From Candidatus Woesearchaeota archaeon (lineage in GTDB: Archaea > Nanobdellota > Nanobdellia > SCGC-AAA011-G17 > JAGVXY01): a DNA stretch of 37,210 nucleotides. Numbering within the stretch: position 1 is the stretch's first letter; the number at the start of each line of letters is the position of its first letter. Shown here in pieces: positions 18,685 to 27,143 of this stretch. The stretch is taken from positions 1-37,210 of the forward strand of contig JAGVXY010000012.1 of NCBI GenBank assembly GCA_018303545.1, given 5' to 3'. The position numbers and the translations under genes are program-made. The notes below the pieces were generated by a model. It saw only the letters and a list, made by a program, of their open reading frames with translations, did no database searches and was not told the origin of the DNA.

Positions 18685-19347
18685 TTGGGGAAAATTACGA
18701 TGGTTATTTTAGCAGTGGTATTTTTATTAGTTATTTCTGGATGCTCAAAAGAGACCATAAGTGAAAATATACAGACACAAGATGGAACTTCTGATGAAAC
18801 AAATAATGAGAATTTGGACACAGGCTATGTGAGTGCAGTTTGCAAAATAGATAAAATTGAATTCAAAGATGAGGCAAGCATGACTAATGCGGGGTGGGGT
18901 GCTGTGGACAATGAAGCAATGCATATTTATCATTACCATAAGGATTTGCCTAAAGATGCAGTGAATATGGATATATTTGTGAATGGGTGCAGTGGATGGG
19001 ATCTGAGGTTGGATTTTAATCCAGATTCTCATAGACAGCTTTGCACTTATGGAAAGCAATATGTTGTTGAAAATAAAGAGATTACTGGACCGATTATCTT
19101 ATTGAGAGATGAAATTTATCCAGATACATGGTGCAATGGCAGAATCGCATGTGAAAATGATCCTCAAACTTGTGAGTGCATAGCAGGTGCAACATGTACT
19201 TCAACAGCTGCAACAAAAGCTGAATGCAGAGGACCATTATGCGAGTCATATTACAAAGTTACAGCTACTGCAACAAGCCCTGATGGTCAAAAGGTTGAAT
19301 CTGAAGGATATTATTACGTAAATGTAATAGACTACAAATATTATTAA
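18685..19347 (+). CDS. Secreted lipoprotein with Cys-rich segment
   Basis: LGKITMVILAVVFLLVISGCSKE lipobox; TTG start preceded by GGGGGTGT; CENDPQTCECIAGATCTS Cys cluster. Confidence 0.65.
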   Translation: MGKITMVILAVVFLLVISGCSKETISENIQTQDGTSDETNNENLDTGYVSAVCKIDKIEFKDEASMTNAGWGAVDNEAMHIYHYHKDLPKDAVNMDIFVNGCSGWDLRLDFNPDSHRQLCTYGKQYVVENKEITGPIILLRDEIYPDTWCNGRIACENDPQTCECIAGATCTSTAATKAECRGPLCESYYKVTATATSPDGQKVESEGYYYVNVIDYKYY

Positions 19348-19413
19348 TTTTTTTATATTTTAAATAATTCTTGAGCAATACTTTTTTAAAGGCATTGGAT
19401 TTATTAATTTGCT

Positions 19414-20106
19414 ATGGAAAGATACAAGAACCTGATACTTATTGGAACATCACATATTGCCATTGAATCTGTAAACACCGTTAGAGAAATTATTGAGTCC
19501 GAGAAACCCGATGTTGTTGCATTAGAGTTGGATTATAATCGATTTGCTGCTTTGATGTCTAAGAAAAAAGATTCACATTCTTTCTGGAAAGCAATAAGAA
19601 CTTTAGGTATAAAGGGATTTATTTTTAATTTACTTGGTGCCTGGGTTGAGAATAAACTTGGAAAAATTGTCGGAGTAAAACCTGGATCTGAAATGAAACA
19701 GGCTGCAATATCGGCTAAAGGAACAAATGCTAAGATTGCGATGATAGATCAGGATATAAGAATAACAATAAAAAAACTTATTAAAGGAATAACCTGGAGA
19801 GAGAAATTCAGGTTTATTGGAGATATTTTTAAGGCAATATTATTTAGGAAACCGATAATTGAACCTTTTGATTTGAGAACTGTCCCAAAAAAAGAAACTG
19901 TAAAAAAATTGACAATGATGCTGAAAAAGAGCTATCCTTCAGTTTATAATACACTAATAAAAGAGAGAAATGAAATTATGGCAAAAAATTTATATAATCT
20001 AATGAACTTTGGAAAGATTGTGGCTGTTGTAGGAGCAGGCCACGAAGATGAGATTATTGGATTGATAGAAAAAAATGTTCAACATGACAAAAAAAGAAGT
20101 GATTGA
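19414..20106 (+). CDS. TraB/PrgY-family protein
   Basis: ILIGTSHIAIES..PDVVALELD..GSEMKQAAISAK..IDQDIRITIKKL..VVGAGHEDEI; both GxxH motifs present. Confidence 0.85.
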   Translation: MERYKNLILIGTSHIAIESVNTVREIIESEKPDVVALELDYNRFAALMSKKKDSHSFWKAIRTLGIKGFIFNLLGAWVENKLGKIVGVKPGSEMKQAAISAKGTNAKIAMIDQDIRITIKKLIKGITWREKFRFIGDIFKAILFRKPIIEPFDLRTVPKKETVKKLTMMLKKSYPSVYNTLIKERNEIMAKNLYNLMNFGKIVAVVGAGHEDEIIGLIEKNVQHDKKRSD

Positions 20107-20848
20107 ATCTCTAGTTATTGTTTTATTTTTAACACTGTTTTTTGGCTTCAATGACGGAAGAGAAACTTTTGTAGCTTCATACTGGTTTGCGAATTTGCTG
20201 AGAATATTTGTTATTGTAATGATTACATTTATGGTTCATGTTTTTGGGCACAAGGTTGTTGCAAGCATCTATGGCGCAACTGTGACGACGAAAAATTGGG
20301 CTATACAGAGATATTGGATAACTCAACGAGCTCATTTGCCTATAGCAATGAATTTTTTTGGTGCAAGATACAAAATTAATTCTCTTTACATTGGTGTAGT
20401 TATAGGAATAATTGTAACTTTGATATCAAACGGAAAATTTTGGTTCGCAGGGCTTGAAAGCCAGGAATTATCAATAGACCGATTCAAGAGATTGGGCAAA
20501 GGAGGAATTGCGATATCAAAATGGGAAGTGGCAAAGATTGCAATAGCTGGTTCTATGGCTAATGTGATTTTGATTTTTTTGCTAGGGATATTTAATTCAT
20601 CAGGGATATTTGATAAATTTATTTTGATTGGAGGATTATTTGCAATTTATTCAATGTTTCCTTTGCCTGGGTTGGATGGCAATACTGTGTATTTTGAATC
20701 AAAACCATTGTATATATTTGGATTCTGCTTCATTGTGCTTTCATTCTTTTTATTGCAGTTCTTAACTGCGGGAGCGACATTGTTTATGACCTTGTTGCTG
20801 ACGTTTGTAATAGGCACCACTTGGTTTTATTTTAGAATGTTCAAGTAA
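20084..20848 (+). CDS. Peptidase M50-like integral membrane protein with non-canonical active site
   Basis: Multi-TM; HVFGHKVVASIYG at the HExxH position and MFPLPGLDGNTVYF at the NPDG-like position; overlaps the TraB gene 3' end. Confidence 0.7.
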   Translation: MTKKEVIESLVIVLFLTLFFGFNDGRETFVASYWFANLLRIFVIVMITFMVHVFGHKVVASIYGATVTTKNWAIQRYWITQRAHLPIAMNFFGARYKINSLYIGVVIGIIVTLISNGKFWFAGLESQELSIDRFKRLGKGGIAISKWEVAKIAIAGSMANVILIFLLGIFNSSGIFDKFILIGGLFAIYSMFPLPGLDGNTVYFESKPLYIFGFCFIVLSFFLLQFLTAGATLFMTLLLTFVIGTTWFYFRMFK

Positions 20849-20850
20849 AT

Positions 20851-21117
20851 TTATGAAAGCAGGCTTATCAAACCTTTCTGTAAAAACCAAACTAAGAAAA
20901 GCCAAGTTATTATCGAAAAAGATCCTGATAATGCTAAGAAAATAAAGATTACCCCGATGATATCTATGATACTAACTATATCTTTTATAAAAATTAAACT
21001 TTTAATAAGAACTAAGATTGCAATTAAAGTGATAAATCCCGGTGCTACTTCTGCCCTTGCTAGTATTATTGAGACTGAAGCCAAAAGATCAATCATGCCG
21101 AACAGCTGAACTACCAT
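20851..21117 (-). CDS. Small multi-TM membrane protein of unknown function
   Basis: 88 aa, mostly hydrophobic, convergent with the M50-like gene. Confidence 0.5.
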   Translation of the reverse strand: MVVQLFGMIDLLASVSIILARAEVAPGFITLIAILVLIKSLIFIKDIVSIIDIIGVIFIFLALSGSFSIITWLFLVWFLQKGLISLLS

Positions 21118-21177
21118 CTATAGTATATTTTGGGTCTTGCTTTAAAAAAGTTTTGCTACTTGACAAACGTGCGCAGA

Positions 21178-21187
21178 GTTTATAAAC
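21178..21187 (+). promoter_or_regulatory. Putative TATA box for hef
   Basis: GTTTATAAAC about 27 nt upstream of the ATG at 21209. Confidence 0.5.
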
Positions 21188-21208
21188 ATTAAACTTCTGC
21201 GATAAATT

Positions 21209-23392
21209 ATGATTAAAGATTTTAAGCCTAGATTGTACCAGGAGACCATATTAAACACGTGCGCAAACAAGAATACATTAGTAGTTCTGCCTACAGGTTT
21301 AGGAAAAACCGCGATTTCTTTAATGCTTGCTGTAAATAGAATAACCAACTATCCAAATTCCAAAGTTTTAATCCTGGCTCCAAACAGGCCATTAGTTGCG
21401 CAGCATATGGGTTCTTTTAAGAAGTATATTGAAACGGAAGAAGAAAAATTTGTTTTATTTACTGGTGCTGTGAAACCGGAAAAAAGAGCCGAATTATGGA
21501 AACGGGCGCAGTTCATATTCTCTACGCCGCAAGGTTTAAGCAATGATATTATAAACAGAAAAATAAATTTGGAAGAAGTTTCTCTTTTAGTTTTAGATGA
21601 AGTACAGCATGCTATAGGAGATTATGATTATGTATGGATTGCAAAACAGTACCATACTACTGCGAAGTATCCAAGAATTTTAGGATTATCTGCTTCACCT
21701 GGAGCTAATAAAGATAAAATTGAAGAAATATTAAAAAATACATTCATTGAAGACATTGAAATTAGAACGCATGATGATGAAGATGTAAAAATATACATTA
21801 AGGAAAAAGAGGTAACGAAAGAGTTTGTTGAATTGCCAGAAAATATAAAAGAAGTCAAGAAATTTTTAGAAGAGAGCTATAAGAATAAATTAAAACAATT
21901 AAAAGAAACAGGACATTTAAATTCCAGCTCTAATGTAACCAAAACCCAGCTTTTGGAAATGCAAAGAAACTTGCAGGGAATGATTGCTCGTGGCGAAAAA
22001 GATTTTGGAATATGGCATGCTATTTCAATGAATGCACAGGCAATGAAAGTTGCCCATGCAATTGAATTGATTGAGACACAGGGAATAAAATCTCTTCATA
22101 GCTATTTATCTGATTTATTTTCCAATGCTGAGAAATCAAAAGTTAAAGCAACTAAAAATCTTGTGAAAGATGCAGATTTTAAAATGGCCTATATGAAAAC
22201 TGCCGAAATGCTTGAAAAGTCTGTTGAACATCCAAAATTAATAAGATTAAAAGAAATAATCAAAAAAGAAATTGATGAGGATGAAAATAAAAAAATAATT
22301 GTTTTTACAAACTATAGAGATTCTGCAAAAACATTGACTGAAGAATTATGCAAAATTGACAAAGTACAAGCTAAAATATTTGTCGGACAGACAAAGAAAA
22401 ATGGTACAGGTATGTCGCAAAAAGATCAATCTAATGTTTTAGAAGATTTCAAAAATAGTTTATTTAATGTGATTGTGATGACTTCTGTAGGGGAGGAAGG
22501 AATTGATATTCCTGCGGTGGATTTGGTCATTTTCTACGAGCCTGTGCCTTCTGCAATAAGAAGCATACAAAGAAAAGGCAGAACAGGAAGACTGGAAAAA
22601 GGCAGAGTTATTTATTTGATTGCAAAAAATACAAGAGATGAAGTAAATTACTGGATTTCTTTAAATAAAGAAAGAAAAATGAAAGATTTGCTTGCTAATA
22701 TGAAAAACAGATTATTTTCAAATCTTAAAACAGAGAAAACATTGAAAGATTTTTCTGAATTTAAGGTCCTTATTGATGTGCGAGAAAAGGGATCACAATT
22801 GGCAAAGCATATTTTTGATTTAGGATTAGAAGTGGATATGAAAACCTTGCCTTGCGCAGATATTATAATTAATAATGAAATTGGAATAGAAAGAAAAACC
22901 AAGCAGGATTTTGTTGATTCGATGATTGATAAAAGACTTTTGAATCAGCTTTCGGCACTGAAATCTAATTTTTCAAAGCCTATTTTATTATTAGAAGGCG
23001 AAGAGGATATTTATTCCTTAAGAAATATCCATCCAAATGCAATAAGGGGAATGTTTGCGGCTATAGCTACTGCTTTTCAGATACCGATAATATGGACAAG
23101 AAATGCAAAAGAATCTGCAGATTATGTAAAAGCGATAGCAGAGAGAGAAAGGAATAGGGAAAGGGATTTTGGCGTAAGATTTGAAAGAAAGCCAATGTCA
23201 ACAAAAGAGCAACAACAATTCATAATTGAATCCTTGCCAGGGATAGGCCCTTCTTTGGCGAAAGCTTTGCTTAATGAATACAAGACGGTCAAGAACGTGA
23301 TAAACGCGGATGATCTGGATAGAGTAGATAAGATTGGATCTAAAATAAAAGAAGAGATAAACAGAATTTTAAACGAAGAATTCGAAGATTAA
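21209..23392 (+). CDS. hef: Hef (XPF/FANCM-family) helicase/nuclease
   Basis: SF2 helicase (LPTGLGKTAI, LDEVQH, QRKGRTGR), ERCC4 nuclease (IDVREKGSQLA..IGIERKTKQDFVDSMIDKRLLNQL), C-terminal HhH (LPGIGPSLAKALL). Confidence 0.95.
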   Translation: MIKDFKPRLYQETILNTCANKNTLVVLPTGLGKTAISLMLAVNRITNYPNSKVLILAPNRPLVAQHMGSFKKYIETEEEKFVLFTGAVKPEKRAELWKRAQFIFSTPQGLSNDIINRKINLEEVSLLVLDEVQHAIGDYDYVWIAKQYHTTAKYPRILGLSASPGANKDKIEEILKNTFIEDIEIRTHDDEDVKIYIKEKEVTKEFVELPENIKEVKKFLEESYKNKLKQLKETGHLNSSSNVTKTQLLEMQRNLQGMIARGEKDFGIWHAISMNAQAMKVAHAIELIETQGIKSLHSYLSDLFSNAEKSKVKATKNLVKDADFKMAYMKTAEMLEKSVEHPKLIRLKEIIKKEIDEDENKKIIVFTNYRDSAKTLTEELCKIDKVQAKIFVGQTKKNGTGMSQKDQSNVLEDFKNSLFNVIVMTSVGEEGIDIPAVDLVIFYEPVPSAIRSIQRKGRTGRLEKGRVIYLIAKNTRDEVNYWISLNKERKMKDLLANMKNRLFSNLKTEKTLKDFSEFKVLIDVREKGSQLAKHIFDLGLEVDMKTLPCADIIINNEIGIERKTKQDFVDSMIDKRLLNQLSALKSNFSKPILLLEGEEDIYSLRNIHPNAIRGMFAAIATAFQIPIIWTRNAKESADYVKAIAERERNRERDFGVRFERKPMSTKEQQQFIIESLPGIGPSLAKALLNEYKTVKNVINADDLDRVDKIGSKIKEEINRILNEEFED

Positions 23393-24096
23393 ATCAATTC
23401 TTTCATAATCTTTGCCGCAAGTTTGACTGTCATTCCATTAATATCTTTGCTAGGAACCACCTCTACTATATCTGCGGCTTTTAAGTTTCCAATTCTTTTG
23501 ATTCTCTGCAGAAAATAAATCAATTCTCTTGAAGATAACCCCGCAGGTTCGATATGACTTACACCAGGAGCGAATGCGGGATCTACAGAATCAATATCTA
23601 CTGAAATATACAATGCACTGAAATTTCTTGCAAGTTCCATGACTGCATCGCAGATTTCCTGCAGATTATTGAATATCTGCCTGCAGGTGTAATATTTAAT
23701 ATTATTTTCTTTCAAGTATTGAATCTCTTCCACTGAAGGATTTCTTATCCCTATTAAAATAATATTTTCTTTTGCGATAATGTTTTCATCAACAATATGC
23801 TTAACCCAATCTTGATAAGAAACAGTCTCAAATTCTTGGAAAACATCTGGATGCGCGTCGAAAACAATCAAACCGGGGTTTTTATTCTTTTTTGCAAATT
23901 TTTTTATACAATCATAAGATATGACATGGCTGCCACCTAGAGCAATAGTTTTTTCAGAATAATCTGAACTTTCTTTAACATCTATTTTTTTGTCCGTTTC
24001 ATCTTCATTACTCCAGATTTGTTCAAAAGCTTCCAATATCTTATCAGGCGCTTCATTAGCTTTATTATAATCTGAATAGGGTATTTTTATTATCAT
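23389..24096 (-). CDS. Arginase/agmatinase-family ureohydrolase
   Basis: LGGSHVISYD, IVFDAHPDV, SVDIDSVDPAFAPGVSHIEPAGLSSRE. Confidence 0.88.
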   Translation of the reverse strand: MIIKIPYSDYNKANEAPDKILEAFEQIWSNEDETDKKIDVKESSDYSEKTIALGGSHVISYDCIKKFAKKNKNPGLIVFDAHPDVFQEFETVSYQDWVKHIVDENIIAKENIILIGIRNPSVEEIQYLKENNIKYYTCRQIFNNLQEICDAVMELARNFSALYISVDIDSVDPAFAPGVSHIEPAGLSSRELIYFLQRIKRIGNLKAADIVEVVPSKDINGMTVKLAAKIMKELI

Positions 24097-24213
24097 AATT
24101 AATAACTCATCAGGTTTATTTATAAATCTTTAGATGAGCCAAATTTAGGCTATTGGTTTGTAAATAATAACTTTTAAATAGTCCCTTATTTTATAATTAA
24201 TTGAGGTGATAAT

Positions 24214-25668
24214 GTGAATCCTGCTGCGAAATTATTGAAGTCCTTGAATTCAAAGCAGAGGGCGTATGTAAATTTAGATCTTAAAGCTCCAAAAAATGGA
24301 GAATACATGCTTGTAGTCTTTCATCTTATTCCAGGTGAAAAGCTGAATATTCTGCAAGCCGCAAGTGAAGTTGCGGCGGAATCATCTACTGGAACAAATT
24401 TTAAGGTAAGTACTGAGACTGCTTTTTCGAGAGAGCTTAATGCTTTAGTATATAATGTAGATTTAAAGAGAAATTTAATATGGGTTGCTTATCCTTGGAG
24501 AATTTTTGACCGTGGCGGAAATGTACAGAACATCTTGACCTTTGTTGTAGGGAATGTTTTGGGGATGAAAGAGATTTCTGCATTGAAAATGCTAGATGTC
24601 TGGTTTCCCACAGAGATGCTTGAACACTATGACGGACCTTCGTATACATTGGATGATATGAGAAAGTATTTGGGGGTTTATGGCAGGCCTATATTGGGTA
24701 CAATTATAAAACCCAAGATTGGTTTGACTGCTGCTGAATATGCTGAAGTATGTTATGATTTTTGGTCGGGAGGAGGAGATTTTGTCAAGAATGATGAGCC
24801 TCAAGCCAACCAGGATTTTTGCGATTATGAAAAGATGGTCAAGTTTGTTAAAAAAGCTATGGATAAGGCGGTTAAGGAGACAGGCCATAAGAAGGTTCAC
24901 TCTTTCAATGTTTCAGCATCGGATTTTGATGAGATGATTAGAAGGTGCGAACTAATAAGGAAAACAGGTTTTGAAAAGGGAAGTTATGCTTATCTAATAG
25001 ATGGGATAACTGCAGGATGGATGGCAGTGCAGACCTTGAGAAGAAAGTACCCTAATGTGTTTTTGCATTTTCATAGGGCTGCGCATGGTGCTTTTACCCG
25101 ACCTGAAAATCCTATTGGATTTTCGGTATTGGTTTTATCGAAATTTGCAAAATTGGCGGGAGCTTCAGGGATACATACAGGCACAGCTGGCGTTGGAAAG
25201 ATGAAAGGCTCACCTGATGAAGATATCACTGCAGCGAAGAATATTTTGCATTTAATATCTAAGGGACATTTCTTTGAACAGAGCTGGGCTCAGGTGCCCC
25301 AGAATGATGAACAAGTTTTGAAAATTGCAAAGGAAGATTATGCCAATCATGTGATATTGAATGATGATTCTTGGAGGGGTATGAAAAAATGTTGCCCGAT
25401 AATCTCCGGGGGTTTAAATCCCACTAAACTAAAATCTTTCATAGATATTATGGGGGAAGTTGATTTTATAACTACGATGGGAGCAGGTGTGCATGCGCAT
25501 CCTCGCGGGACTTATTATGGGGCTAAGGCTTTGATACAAGCTTGCGAGGCTTATAATAAAGGAATTAATATCAGGGCCTATGCAAAAAGCCACAAAGAAT
25601 TAGCGGAAGCGATAAACTTTTTTGAGAATAGAAAAGAAACAAAGGCATTGTCTAATGAGAGGAGTTAA
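24214..25668 (+). CDS. rbcL: RuBisCO large subunit, archaeal form (II/III-like)
   Basis: GTIIKPKIGL, GGGDFVKNDEPQ, HFHRAAHGA, ASGIHTGTAGVGKMKG, PIISGG, MGAGVHAHPRG; GTG start after GAGGTGAT. Confidence 0.9.
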   Translation: MNPAAKLLKSLNSKQRAYVNLDLKAPKNGEYMLVVFHLIPGEKLNILQAASEVAAESSTGTNFKVSTETAFSRELNALVYNVDLKRNLIWVAYPWRIFDRGGNVQNILTFVVGNVLGMKEISALKMLDVWFPTEMLEHYDGPSYTLDDMRKYLGVYGRPILGTIIKPKIGLTAAEYAEVCYDFWSGGGDFVKNDEPQANQDFCDYEKMVKFVKKAMDKAVKETGHKKVHSFNVSASDFDEMIRRCELIRKTGFEKGSYAYLIDGITAGWMAVQTLRRKYPNVFLHFHRAAHGAFTRPENPIGFSVLVLSKFAKLAGASGIHTGTAGVGKMKGSPDEDITAAKNILHLISKGHFFEQSWAQVPQNDEQVLKIAKEDYANHVILNDDSWRGMKKCCPIISGGLNPTKLKSFIDIMGEVDFITTMGAGVHAHPRGTYYGAKALIQACEAYNKGINIRAYAKSHKELAEAINFFENRKETKALSNERS

Positions 25669-27036
25669 TTATCTTAAGTTTCTGCACGCAGAATCGTTTT
25701 CTATGTGGGGATTTATTTGGTGCATCCATCCCTGGTGATTATTAATGTCAGTATTATCATAATGTAAACGTTTCCATTCCCTGACCCAATTGACTTGTTC
25801 ATCTTGCCTGTAATTCCAGCTTAATCCAAAAAGACCCCCCAATAATTCATTATGGCTGTCTTTTTCGCCAACATAAACGTTTTTATAGACTGTTCCTTCT
25901 GGTGCAACTGTTGCTAATATGTAGAAGAACTGATAGCCATTAGTTGTGTAATGTCTTATTGTTGTTCCTGTGACTTCGTGGGTATTCCCGTTCGAATCTG
26001 TTTCTATGGTGGTGTAGCTTTCTGTTTCCCAATGACTGAATGTTTTTGATTTCTTGTCATGAGAAGAGACAAAAATGAAATACTGCTCATGCAATTCTTT
26101 GAAATAATTGTCTAAAGCCCTGATATTCTCATCTCCTAAATGAATAAATGAAATCGGTTCGTTCTGTTTCTGCAATAACTCTTTATAATCCGAGGTTAAG
26201 AATTTGCCATCGTGCTGCTCTGCCCTATACCAAGTAAGAGCATCATTCTTTTCTCTGACTTTCATGTAAGCAGAAAATGCGGCATCATACATCCTTCTTG
26301 CATTTGCAGATATTTTTGGAGTTTTGCCGAATTCTGCAATATGCGAAAATAATGGATTTATTCTGATGATATTTGCACCTAAACTATTGTTTAGTTCAGG
26401 AAGCAATTGACTAAGTTTTAATTCTAAATCCGGGTTTGCTATTGGAATCATGTCAATAAATTTTTTTGGTATAACCTTTACTTCTTCCATATTATCAGGA
26501 GTCAAAGGTTTTTTTAATCTAGCTTTTAGGTACCATTCATTATTTACTGTTGTGTCTCGGGCTTCGCGCTTTTCCTGGCAAATCCTTATGACTTTCGTAT
26601 CAAGATCGCCCTTTTCTTCTTTTGCAATTATTGAAGGGGTGATTCTTGTCTTAGATTTCAATCCAAATTTTGGGTCTAAGGTTTCACGCACAATATCGTA
26701 ATCTTTGCTTTGAAATTCATTTTTTGTTTCTTGCAATGTTTCCTTAATTTGAACTGTTTTTTTTAGAGTGTCTTCTAATTCAGCGTACAAAGGGGCAATC
26801 TCTTCAGGACCAGTCATTAAAAATTTATTATTTTCTATTATATTTACGGCGTTTGAATAGGTTTTTTTTAAAGTTTCTAGATCTTGTGATGTTGACTCAA
26901 TCAGAGTGTTTGCAGAATGTTTCTGATACGCTGTTTTCAGGTAAGGAAATGAGATTATGCCCCCTAAGGCAAACAATGCGGAAGTGACTAATGCAATCAA
27001 TTTTTTATTTGACTTTTTTTGTGAATAGCTGTACAT
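25669..27036 (-). CDS. Uncharacterised membrane-anchored, coiled-coil secreted protein
   Basis: MYSYSQKKSNKKLIALVTSALFALGGIISF signal/anchor; start at 27036 supported by TATA-like GTTTATAAAC at 27061-27070. Confidence 0.6.
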   Translation of the reverse strand: MYSYSQKKSNKKLIALVTSALFALGGIISFPYLKTAYQKHSANTLIESTSQDLETLKKTYSNAVNIIENNKFLMTGPEEIAPLYAELEDTLKKTVQIKETLQETKNEFQSKDYDIVRETLDPKFGLKSKTRITPSIIAKEEKGDLDTKVIRICQEKREARDTTVNNEWYLKARLKKPLTPDNMEEVKVIPKKFIDMIPIANPDLELKLSQLLPELNNSLGANIIRINPLFSHIAEFGKTPKISANARRMYDAAFSAYMKVREKNDALTWYRAEQHDGKFLTSDYKELLQKQNEPISFIHLGDENIRALDNYFKELHEQYFIFVSSHDKKSKTFSHWETESYTTIETDSNGNTHEVTGTTIRHYTTNGYQFFYILATVAPEGTVYKNVYVGEKDSHNELLGGLFGLSWNYRQDEQVNWVREWKRLHYDNTDINNHQGWMHQINPHIENDSACRNLR

Positions 27037-27110
27037 TTTAACCCTTAATTTATAGGCTCTGTTTATAAACATTTCTTTTTTTTGAAATTAAGGCTGGTTC
27101 CAGGAAAACA

Positions 27111-27119
27111 TTTATATAT
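27111..27119 (+). promoter_or_regulatory. Putative TATA box for ileS
   Basis: TTTATATAT about 28 nt upstream of the ATG at 27144. Confidence 0.5.
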
Positions 27120-27143
27120 CAACTGTATTCTTAAAAAACTAAT

